Source of the DNA: JAGXRK01 sp963804005
GTDB taxonomy: Bacteria; Bacteroidota; Ignavibacteria; Ignavibacteriales; Ignavibacteriaceae
DNA length: 64,000 bases
Assembly: GCA_963804005.1 (NCBI GenBank)
Contig: CAWDOP010000008.1
Location: forward strand, 124,001-188,000
Direction: 5' to 3'
Shown: positions 44,246 to 53,882 of the stretch, one piece after another
How positions within the stretch are numbered: position 1 is the stretch's first letter
Layout of the letters: every line of letters begins with the position of its first letter
Position numbers and translations under genes: made by a program
The notes under the pieces: model-generated
The model's database searches: none
Told to the model about the DNA's origin: nothing
Seen by the model: only the letters and a program-made list of their open reading frames with translations

Positions 44246-45000
44246 TCTGTTAATTACGGGACGGATACAACAACACGAGATCGATATTTGAGAACTGTAA
44301 GCTTCTTCCAGCCGATACTCTGTCGCTCAGGAAGTGATCACAAGCAGGTGGAAATGGTTTTTTGGATAATGTCCTTAATATTGCATATTCGGGTTACGCA
44401 GAGGTATTTGTTGAGCGGTTATGGTAATTCTAATCTTCTACAAGACTATTCTTTTCACTTATGCGAGTGTTCTCCCAGTTAGAACACTTAAGGGTTCTTA
44501 ATGAATTTCGCCTAAAACAAAATGACATTGACGGTACTGATTAGTTATTCTGTTATTTAAAGGCTTCGAGTACATTGAAGTTGAATTAAAGCGTGCCGCT
44601 GAAGTTAATAGCTTAAGGAAAAGAAGTAGTACTCTGCATTCTGGTTCTTATTTTATTATTGTTGGTGATTTCAATATTTACGTTCTTCAGAATCAGCATT
44701 CAAAAACTTCTCAACAATCAAACACAGGTTATGTAGTTGATCTTTAAATTTAATTGGTACCTGGAACAACTACGGGTTTGAGATTTATCTTAGACAAGGT
44801 CACCTCGACCTCGCTCAGTGTGCAGAGGTGGAGCAGATGGTGGGTTTGTAGAAGGTTTGATATGATTCTAATTCGCCTAAAGATTATACTGCTGCTGCTG
44901 TTAGTTTAGGAACGTGCTCTACAGTTGCAAATGGAATCGATGGATTACTTCCAGTGATTCTAAGCAATTGACCGACATTTTGACAAAATAATGTTAATGT
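44160..45000 (+). other. Two-template mosaic sequence (probable assembly artefact)
   Basis: The sequence switches every 10-30 bases between two unrelated genes present nearby. One is the endonuclease/phosphatase gene (45654-46882). The other is the linker region of the Por-secreted proteins (as at 57230-57380). For example GGTACCTGGAACAACT (endonuclease) runs into ACGGGTTTGAGATT and TTAGACAAGGTCAC (linker). AGGTGGAGCAGATGGTGGG (endonuclease) follows, then TTTGTAGAAGGTT (linker), then TGATATGATTCTA (endonuclease). No reading frame survives. The two templates share the sorting domain that begins cleanly at 45001. Confidence 0.8.
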
Positions 45001-45276
45001 CTCGGTGCTCCTAAAAAATATGAGCTTGCACAGAATTTTCCTAATCCGTTTAATCCGAATACATCTATAAAGTTTACTTTACCTGAAACAGGAAATGTAA
45101 AACTAACTGTTTATAATATGCTTGGGCAGGAAATTGCAACTCTTGTAAACGGAGTTAAAGAAGCAGGCACTCATATCATCAACTTTAACGCAGAAGAATT
45201 TAACAGCGGAGTTTATATTTATCGCATTGAGTCCAATGGATTTAATGAAGTAAGGAAGATGACTTTAATCAAGTAA
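45001..45276 (+). pseudogene. Orphan Por/T9SS sorting domain
   Basis: An intact 91-codon C-terminal sorting domain (LGAPKKYELAQNFPNPFNP ... ESNGFNEVRKMTLIK) lies without an attached protein, directly after the mosaic. It is nearly identical to the sorting domains at 46610-46882, 49690-49956 and others. A terminator-like hairpin follows. Confidence 0.85.
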
Positions 45277-45334
45277 AAAGATAAAAGTCAAAAGATAAAA
45301 AATAAGTCCGCCAAAGGCGGACAAAAGTTAAGAG

Positions 45335-45362
45335 ATCCCCTTCTCTTGGAGGGGATTTTTTT
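45335..45362 (+). terminator. Terminator hairpin after the orphan sorting domain
   Basis: ATCCCC ... GGGGAT with a following run of seven T residues. The same element follows the sorting domains at 46941, 50015, 53883 and 55065. Confidence 0.65.
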
Positions 45363-45533
45363 GAAGCGGAGTCCATCTTCAAGGTTGCCTCCACTTTTCT
45401 CGGTCTCATTCCGTCCCACAAAGAAATTTTCACAACACTAATTACGAAGCAGTCACGGAATGGTCAGTGACAACCCCGATAATACCGTTAAAAAACCTGG
45501 TGCTGATGAGAGAACTCACCCTAAACACATTCA

Positions 45534-45558
45534 CCCCTTCTCTTGTTAAGAGAAGGGG
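45534..45558. repeat. CCCCTTCTCT hairpin repeat, copy 3
   Basis: Same arms and loop as the copy at 40625-40649, with tail GACGGGGGATGAG. It lies about 95 bases before the endonuclease/phosphatase start. Confidence 0.8.
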
Positions 45559-45653
45559 ACGGGGGATGAGTTCTATAAAACATTTTCACAAACATTAATA
45601 TTAAGCAAAGCAATTTAATTCTCACTAACTTACCTCTCAATTTTTGGTTTAAT

Positions 45654-46882
45654 ATGAAGTTATCAGTAAAAATCATTTTCTTCTCTTTAGTTTTATTAGC
45701 TGTTTCATTTGCACAGCAGAACCATACACTAATGTCGTACAATCTGCTTAATTATCCAGGCACTGATACAACAACCCGAAATCCATATTTTAGAACTGTA
45801 ATTGCTTCTTCTCAACCAGATATTCTTGTAGCTCAGGAAGTGATTTCACAAGCAGGTGTAAATGGTTTTTTGGATAATGTCCTTAATATTGCATCTTCGG
45901 GTTACGCAGCAGGATTATTTATTGATGGACTGGATACTGATAACGCTATCTTCTACAAAACAAATCTTTTCACTTTTTTGAGTAATATTCCAGTTAAAAC
46001 AGCCTTAAGGGATATTAATGAATTTCAATTAAAACATAATGTTACTGGCGATACACTGATTATTTATTCTGTTCATTTAAAGGCTTCGAGTACCACTGAA
46101 GATGAATTAAAGCGTGCCGCTGAAGTTGATAGCTTAAGGAAAAGAACTAGTGCTCTGCATTCTGGTTCTTATTTTATTATTGTTGGTGATTTCAATATTT
46201 ACCGTTCTTCAGAATCAGCATTCCAAAAACTTCTCAACCAATCAAACACAGGTTATGTAGTTGATCCTTTAAATTTAATTGGTACCTGGAACAACTCTGC
46301 TTTTGCTATTTATCATACTCAATCTCCTCGAACTCGCCAATTCGGAGGTGGTGCAAATGGTGGGCTGGATGACAGATTTGATATGATTCTACCTTCGCAA
46401 AATGTTTATACTCTGGTGGTATTAGTTTAGTACCGGGCTCTACTCTTGCATTTGGAAACGATGGATTACATTATAATGATTCAATCAATAGACCGCCAAA
46501 CAATGCTGTTGGACAAGAAATAGCCAATGCTCTTCATTATGCATCCGATCACTTGCCTTTAATAGCATCATTTTTATTTGATAATCCTCTTCCCGTCGAA
46601 CATTCGTTCTCTCCTGCTCAGAAATATGAGCTTGCTCAGAACTTTCCTAATCCTTTTAATCCGAATACATCTATCAAGTTTACTTTACCTGAAACAGGAA
46701 ATGTAAAACTAACTGTTTATAATATGCTTGGGCAGGAAATTGCAACTCTTGTTAACGGAGTTAAAGAAGCAGGCACACATATCATCAACTTCAACGCAGA
46801 AGAATTTAACAGCGGAATATATATTTATCGGATTGAATCCAACGGCTTTAATGAAGTAAGGAAGATGACTTTAATCAAGTAA
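45654..46882 (+). pseudogene. Secreted endonuclease/exonuclease/phosphatase-family protein, frameshifted before its sorting domain
   Basis: The 258-codon first part has a signal peptide (LVLLAVSFAQQ) and the EEP fold: MSYNLLNYPG (Asn), ILVAQEV (metal Glu), IYSVHLKASS (His), IIVGDFNIY (Asp/Asn) and DDRFDMIL. The frame stops at 46430. One base out of frame the protein continues YSGGISLVPGSTLAFGNDGL, then SDHLPLIASF (the final catalytic SDH) and a full Por sorting domain ending at 46882. So one missing base near 46410 separates the last active-site His and the secretion signal from the rest. If the break is not real, this is an extracellular nuclease or phosphatase. Confidence 0.85.
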
Positions 46883-47334
46883 AAAGACAAAAGTCAAAAG
46901 ATAAAAATAAAAGCCGCCCAGGGCGGACAAAAGTTAAGAGATCCCCTTCGCAAGGAGGGGATTTTTTTTCCATCCCCGCTTTAATTTTCCTCTTTCATAA
47001 TTGCCAATATTCTATAAAACTAAATTTTCCTTAATTAGAAATATTTTTCATTGGTTTTCTATTGTGAGATCAAGGCATCTTTTAAGTAATCCCCGTAAAT
47101 GACTAAAAAATAGTAAGTTGCGCCTATTGACAAATATGATAAAATTATTGTAATATTTGTCCGACCATTTGGGGAAACTATTACAAATAACTAACAATGT
47201 CATAGTTCTTAAAATATTTAACTGGCTTTGACTGTCTCCACTTTTCACTCGACAATTGAAGTAATCCACAAACGGCAGTCAGATTGTTAAATAAGTTTTA
47301 ATAAAATTATTTAAAAAATCTACGTGAAGGTATT
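46883..47334 (+). promoter_or_regulatory. Terminator, promoter and long leader, copy 1
   Basis: This stretch has no gene. A terminator hairpin lies at 46941-46969. A sigma-70-like promoter has TTGACA at 47127-47132 and TAATAT at 47151-47156 (18-base spacer). A leader of about 170 bases then runs up to the ATG at 47335. The leader contains TGACTG ... CAGTCA inverted arms about 50 bases apart. The whole segment is repeated almost exactly at 49957-50410 and, more diverged, at 55300-55667. Confidence 0.7.
46941..46969 (+). terminator. Terminator after the endonuclease/phosphatase gene
   Basis: ATCCCC-TTCGCAAGGA-GGGGAT followed by a run of T residues, 58 bases past the stop codon. Confidence 0.7.
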
Positions 47335-49956
47335 ATGACAAAATTTGGATTACTCTTTTCAATTATTATTTTAGTTAGTCAATTGGTTTGGGGGCAAGCT
47401 ATAGGAGATTACAGAAGCAGACAATCAGGAAACTGGAGTAATCTTGGTACTTGGGAAAGGTATAATGGCTCAACTTGGCCAATACCAACTTCCGGAGAAG
47501 GAGTACCAAGCAGTGCGAGTGGAGTTATTACAATCCAAAGCCCGAATGTTATTGCAATCGCCTCTTCTGATGTAACCGTTGACCAAATGATAATAAATTC
47601 AGGTGGACAAGTTACTATCGCCTTAGCCCGTAAAATGACTATAACAAATGAGACAGGAACAGATCTAACCGTGAATGGGTTACTTGTAAATGCAGGTTCT
47701 ATTGCTTTTAATCCAGGTGTTACTGCTTCTTTTGGAAGCGGCTCTACTTACCAACATCAAAAAAATGGAGGGTTTATCCCAACAGCAACCTGGAATGCAA
47801 ATTCAACTTGTTTGATTACAGGTATAGTTAATACCGTTCCTTCCGGAATGGAGCAGACTTTTGGGCATTTAACCTGGAACTGTCCTGACCAAACAACAAC
47901 TACTCCGCTTGCAAATCGTTTTACTGTAAGTGGCAATTTTACTCTTACAAGCACTGGATCAGGGGGGCTCCAACTTGATCCGGGATCCACTACAATTACA
48001 GGAAATTATTCCCAAACCGGTGGTTTGATCAGACTTGCAGGTTCCAATACAACCTCGCTGAATGTTGGTGGAAGTTTTTCTCTTAGTGGAGGAACTTTGC
48101 TTATATCTTATGGATCTGCTACAGGTACATTAAATGTCGCCGGTAATTTTTCTCACACAAGCGGAACTATTGATGAAGATGCATCAGGAAGCGGATCTAT
48201 TATTTTTAATGGTACCGGCAATCAAAATTTTACATCTGGTGGAACTGTTTCCAATACAATAAATTTTACAGTAAACAGCGGTGCAAAGCTGTACCTTGGA
48301 ACAAATTTATTAGGCAATGGAAGTATAGGAACATTTACGCTTTCTTCTGGTGGTACTCTTGGTATTGGTCACGCTGATGGAATTTCTACTACGAGTGGAG
48401 TCGGAAATATTAGAGTGACGGGCAGCAAGACATACAGTACTGGCGCTAATTATATATATAATGGAATCGCAACTCAGGTAACAGGAAACGGTCTGCCTAC
48501 TTCTGCAATTACAGGAAATGTAACAATAGAGAATACGACTGGTGTTACTCCAACAAACAGTATAATTATAAATACTCCCGAAATATTAACAGTTACTGGA
48601 TTGCTCACCCCAACTGCAACTCAAACTATAAGCGGCACTGGTACTTTAGCTGGAACGGGTACAGTACTCGTTACCAGAACATCCGCTACAGCAGATTTTA
48701 GTTCTCAATATTCTATTACAAATAAAACGCAGACAAATCTAACTGTTGATTATGGGGGTGCTGCTGCTCAAATTATTAGTGCATTAACATATGGTGGATT
48801 AAAAGTCAACAATGCAAGTGGTGTTACACTTGGAGGCAATACTACTGTTAATGGTGCATTTACACTTACAAACGGTTTGGTAACACTCGGCTCAAATAAT
48901 CTTATCCTTGGCAGCAGTGCTACAATTGGTGGAACGCCTTCTGCAACTGCAATGGTAGTACCCACAGGCTCCGGTGAACTAAGAAAAACATTTACAGGAA
49001 CCGGATCTTTTACCTTTCCTGTTGGTGACAATAATGTTACTGCCGAATATTCACCGGCAACACTAAATTTTACTTCAGGATCATTTTCATCTGCTTATGC
49101 CGGTGTAAAATTGGTAAACTCCAAGCATCCTAATAATAGCAGTGCCAACCATTTTATAAATCGGTATTGGACAGTTTCATCAAGCGGAATCAGCGGCTTT
49201 TCGTGCAATTCAATCTTCACTTACGTTGATGGAGATATAATAGGAACGGAAGCAAATCTTTATTGTGGTAAGTGGGACGGATTAGGTTGGACTTTACTGA
49301 ATGCAGTTGATGCCAACAATAATCAACTAAGCGGGACTGTAACCAGTTTTTCTGATTTCACTGGCGGTGAATCAGCTCCTCTCCCCGTCGAGCTCTCATC
49401 TTTTTCAGCTTCTATCATCGGTTCTGCTGTTAAGTTAAACTGGAGAACGGAAACGGAAATTAATAACTACGGGTTTGAGATTCAGAAAAGTCAAATGTCA
49501 AACGTCAAAAGTGAAACGGACTGGGAGAAGATTGGTTTTGTAGAAGGTTATGGAAATTCTAATTCTCCTAAAGATTATTCTTTTACAGATGCTTCTGTAA
49601 TTTCTGGTACTTATTCCTATCGCTTAAAACAAATTGACATTGACGGACAGTTTGAATATTCTAAAGCAATTGAGATAGGTCTTGCTGCGCCAGATAAATT
49701 TGAGTTAAGTCAGAACTTTCCTAATCCCTTTAATCCCAATACATCTATCAAGTTTACTTTACCTGAAACGGGATATGTTAAACTAACTGTATATAATATG
49801 CTTGGGCAGGAAATTGCAACTCTTGTTAACGGAGTTAAAGAAGCGGGCACACACATTATTAATTTCAATGCAGAAGAATTTAACAGCGGAATATATATAT
49901 ATCGGATTGAGTCCAATGGCTTTAATGAAGTAAGGAAGATGACTTTAATCAAGTAA
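47335..49956 (+). CDS. Por-secreted beta-rich adhesin-like protein, paralogue 1
   Basis: This 873-residue protein has a signal peptide (IIILVSQLVWGQA). A short G(D/N)W ... TWERYNGSTW module (residues 24-45) follows, then a long series of beta-strand repeats (GNFSHTSGT, GGTLGIGHADG, NLILGSSATI) typical of beta-helix surface proteins. Next come PLPVELSSFSAS ... VKLNWRTETE and a type A sorting domain (ELSQNFPNPFNP ... VRKMTLIK). It should be exported by the type IX/Por system and fixed on the surface or released. It has about 96 more residues than paralogue 2, from an inserted block near residues 400-500. No catalytic motif is seen. Confidence 0.88.
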   Translation: MTKFGLLFSIIILVSQLVWGQAIGDYRSRQSGNWSNLGTWERYNGSTWPIPTSGEGVPSSASGVITIQSPNVIAIASSDVTVDQMIINSGGQVTIALARKMTITNETGTDLTVNGLLVNAGSIAFNPGVTASFGSGSTYQHQKNGGFIPTATWNANSTCLITGIVNTVPSGMEQTFGHLTWNCPDQTTTTPLANRFTVSGNFTLTSTGSGGLQLDPGSTTITGNYSQTGGLIRLAGSNTTSLNVGGSFSLSGGTLLISYGSATGTLNVAGNFSHTSGTIDEDASGSGSIIFNGTGNQNFTSGGTVSNTINFTVNSGAKLYLGTNLLGNGSIGTFTLSSGGTLGIGHADGISTTSGVGNIRVTGSKTYSTGANYIYNGIATQVTGNGLPTSAITGNVTIENTTGVTPTNSIIINTPEILTVTGLLTPTATQTISGTGTLAGTGTVLVTRTSATADFSSQYSITNKTQTNLTVDYGGAAAQIISALTYGGLKVNNASGVTLGGNTTVNGAFTLTNGLVTLGSNNLILGSSATIGGTPSATAMVVPTGSGELRKTFTGTGSFTFPVGDNNVTAEYSPATLNFTSGSFSSAYAGVKLVNSKHPNNSSANHFINRYWTVSSSGISGFSCNSIFTYVDGDIIGTEANLYCGKWDGLGWTLLNAVDANNNQLSGTVTSFSDFTGGESAPLPVELSSFSASIIGSAVKLNWRTETEINNYGFEIQKSQMSNVKSETDWEKIGFVEGYGNSNSPKDYSFTDASVISGTYSYRLKQIDIDGQFEYSKAIEIGLAAPDKFELSQNFPNPFNPNTSIKFTLPETGYVKLTVYNMLGQEIATLVNGVKEAGTHIINFNAEEFNSGIYIYRIESNGFNEVRKMTLIK
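49489..49519. repeat. In-frame GTCAAA(C/T)GT repeat in the linker of paralogue 1
   Basis: AGTCAAATGTCAAACGTCAA and following bases encode SQMSNVKSET in the linker before DWEKIGFVEGYG. The same repeat is found at 52277-52307, inside the deacetylase gene (13935-13964), and in intergenic DNA at 52745-52775. Confidence 0.75.
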
Positions 49957-50410
49957 AAAGACAAAAGTCAAAAGATAAAAATAAAAGCCGCCCAGGGCGG
50001 ACAAAAGTTAAGAGATCCCCTTCGCAAGGAGGGGATTTTTTTCCATCCCCGCTTTAATTTCCCTCTTTCATAATTGCCAATATTCTATAAAACTAAATTT
50101 TCCTTAATTAGAAATATTTTTCATTGGTTTTCTATTGTGAGATCAAGGCATCTTTTAAGTAATCCCCGTAAACAACTAAAAAATAGTAAGTTGCGCCTAT
50201 TGACAAATATGATAAAATTATTGTAATATTTATTCGACCATTTGGGGAAACTATTACAAACTACTAACAACGTCATAGTTTTTAAAATATTTAACTAGTT
50301 TTGACTGTCTCCACTTTTCACCCGACAATTGAAGTAATCCACAAACGGCAGTCAGATTGTTAAATAAGTTTTAATAAAATTATTTAAAAAATTTTCTTCG
50401 TGAAGGTATT
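49957..50410 (+). promoter_or_regulatory. Terminator, promoter and long leader, copy 2
   Basis: Near-identical to 46883-47334, offset by about 3074 bases. The terminator hairpin is at 50015-50042. TTGACA at 50200-50205 and TAATAT at 50224-50229 keep the 18-base spacer. The leader keeps the TGACTG/CAGTCA arms. No gene is present. Confidence 0.7.
50015..50042 (+). terminator. Terminator after paralogue 1
   Basis: ATCCCC-TTCGCAAGGA-GGGGAT followed by seven T residues, same element as at 46941. Confidence 0.7.
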
Positions 50411-52744
50411 ATGACAAAATTTGGATTACTCTTTTCAATTATTATTTTAGTTAGTCAATTGGTTTGCGGACAAGCTATAGGAGATTACAGAAGTAATGCA
50501 ACTACCGGAAATTGGGGTACTCTAGCAACCTGGCAAATGTTTAATGGCACAACTTGGGTTGCACCAGCTTCCGTACCAAGCAGTGCCAGTGGAGTTATTA
50601 CAATCCGATCCGGCCATATTGTTTCAATCGTTACTTCAAGAACCGCCGATCAAATTGTAATAGACCCGGGTGGACAAATTACAATTACAGCTCCCGGTAC
50701 TTTAACTATAGCAGATGGAGATGGAACAGATTTAATTGTTAATGGAACAGTTATAACTATCGGGACAATTATTCGAAATGGCACAATATCTTTCGAAAGC
50801 GGTTCTATATATCGGCATCAAAAAAATGACGGGACAATCCCTACAGCAACCTGGAATGCAAATTCAACTTGTTTAATTACAGGTATAACTTCTTCACTTC
50901 CTTCGGGAATGGGACAAGCTTTTGGGCATCTAACCTGGGATTGTGCCGGGCAAACAACCGCAAATAAGCTTGGTGCTATTTTTACATTGAATGGAAATTT
51001 TACACTCTTAAGCACCGGGACCAGTGAAGATGGAAAGCTTAGACTTGCAGCCGGAACGACAGATATTCTTGGAAATTATTCCCAATCAGGTGGCAGAATA
51101 ATTCTTGCCAATGAACCAGCAGGAACAATAAATGTAGGTGGTAATTTTTCACTAACCGGTGGGACTCTTACTATCACTGATAACGCGGCAAGTACTCTAA
51201 ATGTAGCCGGTAATTTTACTCATACTACTGGAAGTACTATCACAGAAATTGGTACAAGTGGAAATATAGTCTTCAACGGTAGTGGAATACAGAATTATAC
51301 AGGCAGTGGGACAATCTCTGAAACAATTAATTTTACTGTGAACAGCGGTGCAAAGTTACATCTAGGAACTAATTTGTTTGGGAATGGTAGTTCGGGAACA
51401 TTTACACTTTCTTCTGGTGGTACTCTTGGTATCGGTCACGCTGATGGGATTTCTACTACAAACGGAGTTGGAAATGTCCGTGTAAACGGGACAAAGTCTT
51501 ACAGTGTTGGCGCTAATTATATATACAATGGAACTTCAGCTCAGGTTACAGGGAATGGACTTCCAACTACTGCAATTACAGGTAACTTAACAATATTAAA
51601 TACAGCAGGTGTTACACTTTCGGCAAGTGTTACTGTTAATGGCACACTTAATCTAACAAGTGGACTTTTAACGCTTGGTTCAAACAATCTTACTCTTGGC
51701 AGCTCCTCTACAATTAGTGGAACGCCTTCTGCAACTGCAATGGTAGTACCCACAGGCTCCGGTGAACTAAGAAAAACATTTACAGCACCCGGATCATTCA
51801 CTTTTCCAGTTGGTGACAATACCGTTACCACCGAATATTCACCAGTAACTCTCAATTTTACTTCAGGATCATTTTCATCTGCATATGCTGGTGTAAAATT
51901 GGCAAATTCAAAGCATCCGAATAATACCAGTGTTACTCATTACATAAATCGATATTGGACAGTTTCGTCAAGCGAAATTAGCGGCTTTTCTTGCGATGCC
52001 TCCTTTACTTACGTTGACGCTGATATTGTTGGCACTGAGGCAAATCTTTATTGTGGTAAGTGGGACGGACTGGGGTGGACTTTACTGAATGCAGTTGACG
52101 CCGGCAATAATCAACTAAGCGGAACTGTAACTAGTTTTTCTGATTTCACTGGTGGTGAATCAGCTCCTCTCCCCGTCGAGCTCTCATCTTTTTCAGCTTC
52201 TATCATCGGTTCTGCTGTTAAGTTAAACTGGAGAACGGAAACGGAAATTAATAACTACGGGTTTGAGATTCAGAAAAGTCAAATGTCAAACGTCAAAAGT
52301 GAAACGGAGTGGGAGAAGATTGGTTTTGTAGAAGGTTATGGAAATTCTAATTCTCCTAAAGATTATTCTTTTACTGATGCGAGGGTTCTCTCAGGAACTT
52401 ATTCTTATCGTCTAAAACAAATTGACATCGACGGACAGTTTGAATATTCGAAAACAATTGAAGTTAATCTTGGTGCTCCGAATAAATATGAGCTTGCTCA
52501 GAACTTTCCTAATCCCTTTAATCCGAATACATCTATCAAGTTTACTTTACCTGAAACGGGATATGTTAAACTAACTGTTTATAATATGCTCGGACAGGAA
52601 GTTGTTACTCTCGTTAACGGAGTTAAAGAAGCGGGCACTCATATCATCAGCTTTAACGCAGCAGAATTAAACAGTGGAATATATATGTATCGGATTGAGT
52701 CCAACGGATTTAATGAAGTTAGGAAGATGACGCTGATTAAGTAA
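50411..52744 (+). CDS. Por-secreted beta-rich adhesin-like protein, paralogue 2
   Basis: This 777-residue close paralogue of the preceding gene has the same signal peptide, GNWGTLATWQMFNGTTW module, beta repeats, linker and sorting domain. The 5' leader, signal peptide and last 300 codons are nearly identical to paralogue 1, while the middle has diverged. That fits a tandem duplication followed by change in the exposed part or by gene conversion at the ends. The start follows a GTGAAGG ribosome-binding-like sequence. It ends just before a strong terminator. Function beyond surface exposure is unknown. Confidence 0.88.
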   Translation: MTKFGLLFSIIILVSQLVCGQAIGDYRSNATTGNWGTLATWQMFNGTTWVAPASVPSSASGVITIRSGHIVSIVTSRTADQIVIDPGGQITITAPGTLTIADGDGTDLIVNGTVITIGTIIRNGTISFESGSIYRHQKNDGTIPTATWNANSTCLITGITSSLPSGMGQAFGHLTWDCAGQTTANKLGAIFTLNGNFTLLSTGTSEDGKLRLAAGTTDILGNYSQSGGRIILANEPAGTINVGGNFSLTGGTLTITDNAASTLNVAGNFTHTTGSTITEIGTSGNIVFNGSGIQNYTGSGTISETINFTVNSGAKLHLGTNLFGNGSSGTFTLSSGGTLGIGHADGISTTNGVGNVRVNGTKSYSVGANYIYNGTSAQVTGNGLPTTAITGNLTILNTAGVTLSASVTVNGTLNLTSGLLTLGSNNLTLGSSSTISGTPSATAMVVPTGSGELRKTFTAPGSFTFPVGDNTVTTEYSPVTLNFTSGSFSSAYAGVKLANSKHPNNTSVTHYINRYWTVSSSEISGFSCDASFTYVDADIVGTEANLYCGKWDGLGWTLLNAVDAGNNQLSGTVTSFSDFTGGESAPLPVELSSFSASIIGSAVKLNWRTETEINNYGFEIQKSQMSNVKSETEWEKIGFVEGYGNSNSPKDYSFTDARVLSGTYSYRLKQIDIDGQFEYSKTIEVNLGAPNKYELAQNFPNPFNPNTSIKFTLPETGYVKLTVYNMLGQEVVTLVNGVKEAGTHIISFNAAELNSGIYMYRIESNGFNEVRKMTLIK
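52277..52307. repeat. In-frame GTCAAA(C/T)GT repeat in the linker of paralogue 2
   Basis: Same sequence and same linker position as at 49489-49519, encoding SQMSNVKSET. In paralogue 3 this position holds an unrelated palindrome (57262-57289). Confidence 0.75.
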
Positions 52745-52802
52745 AATGTCAAATGTGAAACGTCAAACGTGAAATCCGCCTAAGGCGGAAAATATTAAAA
52801 AG

Positions 52803-52828
52803 GGCTCAGGTAACTGAGCCTTTTTTTT
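52803..52828 (+). terminator. Rho-independent terminator after paralogue 2
   Basis: Perfect GGCTCAG-GTAA-CTGAGCC stem followed by eight T residues, about 60 bases after the stop. A smaller TCCGCC-TAA-GGCGGA hairpin lies at 52775-52789. Confidence 0.88.
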
Positions 52829-53152
52829 ATTGCCAAATATTGATTGATTAAAACTTTAGAAAAACTTAAGTTTCAAATAATTATATAATTAAACTAAGCT
52901 GCACCTATAAATACAAATCCCTTTTCTTTGTCCGTCGTGGGAGTGAAGATGTGCGATAATGGAACTTAGTACTTATTAATATATTAACTATTATTCTAAC
53001 AGAATATATATAAGCATAGACAATTTTCTAGAAGTTTTGAAAAGGAACTGTAAATAAAAAAATGGCATTAACCTAAAAGATAAAAACTAATTTAATATTT
53101 AGAATACGACAATTGTATTTTAATATAACTTGCAGATATTTAAGGGTAAAAA
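52829..53152. other. Intergenic region before the cytosine deaminase gene
   Basis: No gene is visible. The DNA is AT-rich. I could not identify a convincing promoter, although one for the deaminase must lie here if the gene is expressed. Confidence 0.4.
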
Positions 53153-53599
53153 ATGGATAAGTTTTTGGAATGTGCAATTGAAGAAGCAAAAAAGGGGATG
53201 GCTGATGGTGGTATACCTATTGGATCGGTGCTTGTTATAGATGACCAAATAATTGCAAGAGGACATAACCAGAGAGTTCAAAAAGGAAGTGCTATTTTAC
53301 ATGCAGAAATGGATTGTCTGGAAAATGCAGGAAGGATTAAAGCCTCCGATTATCGTCGTGCTACACTGTACTCAACTTTATCTCCCTGTGATATGTGCAG
53401 CGGGGCAGTTCTCCTTTATGGTATTCCTAAAGTAGTAATTGGGGAGAACCATACATTTTCAGGACCAGAAAAGTATTTAATATCACGTGGTGTTGAAGTA
53501 GTAGTTGTTGATAATCAGGAATGTCGAAAGCTTATGGAAACTTTTATTGAAAAGAATCCTGATTTATGGAATGAAGATATTGGTGAGCTTGATGCTTAA
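53153..53599 (+). CDS. Cytosine deaminase of the fungal (Fcy1-like) type
   Basis: This 148-residue cytidine-deaminase-fold protein has its zinc and proton-shuttle site in LHAEMDCLENAGR (HAE) and TLSPCDMCSGAV (PCxxC). Its resemblance to yeast Fcy1, from memory, extends over the length: GGIPIGSVLVIDDQ, RGHNQRVQKGSA, YGIPKVVIGEN, and the C-terminal NPDLWNEDIGEL. Fcy1 converts cytosine to uracil for pyrimidine salvage. A guanine or tRNA deaminase is less likely given that tail. It stands alone between secreted-protein genes, and its stop is about a dozen bases from a truncated sorting domain, suggesting that it arrived by insertion. Confidence 0.88.
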   Translation: MDKFLECAIEEAKKGMADGGIPIGSVLVIDDQIIARGHNQRVQKGSAILHAEMDCLENAGRIKASDYRRATLYSTLSPCDMCSGAVLLYGIPKVVIGENHTFSGPEKYLISRGVEVVVVDNQECRKLMETFIEKNPDLWNEDIGELDA

Positions 53600-53610
53600 T
53601 AACAGGCTGC

Positions 53611-53838
53611 GTTAACCTTGCAACAACAATTCATTTTACTATTTCTGAAGCTGGTAACGTAAAACTTAAAGTTTACGATCTACTGGGGCAGGAAGTAATA
53701 ACACTTGTTAATGAGTTTAAGGAATCCGGAGTTCATACAGTAAACTTCAATGCAAGTGAATTAAACAGCGGAATTTATATGTATCGGATCGAATCTAACG
53801 GATTTAATGAAGTAAGGAAGATGACGCTGATCAAGTAA
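53611..53838 (+). pseudogene. Truncated Por sorting domain
   Basis: In one frame the DNA reads TTIHFTISEAGNVKLKVYDL ... LNSGIYMYRIESNG ... VRKMTLIK and stops at 53838. This is the sorting domain minus its NFPNPFNP start. The cut falls right after the deaminase gene. The sequence (FKESGVHTVNF) is more diverged than the other copies. Confidence 0.82.
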
Positions 53839-53882
53839 AAAGATAAAAGATAAGTCCGCCTGGGGCGGACAAAAGTTAAGAG

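Noticed and set aside
44288..44482. Short plus-strand frame within 44.2-44.5 kb
   Set aside because: It arises from the two-template mosaic and matches neither parent protein in frame.
40503..45560. Array of repeated hairpins considered as a CRISPR
   Set aside because: Copies are hundreds to thousands of bases apart with no uniform spacers, and no cas genes are present.
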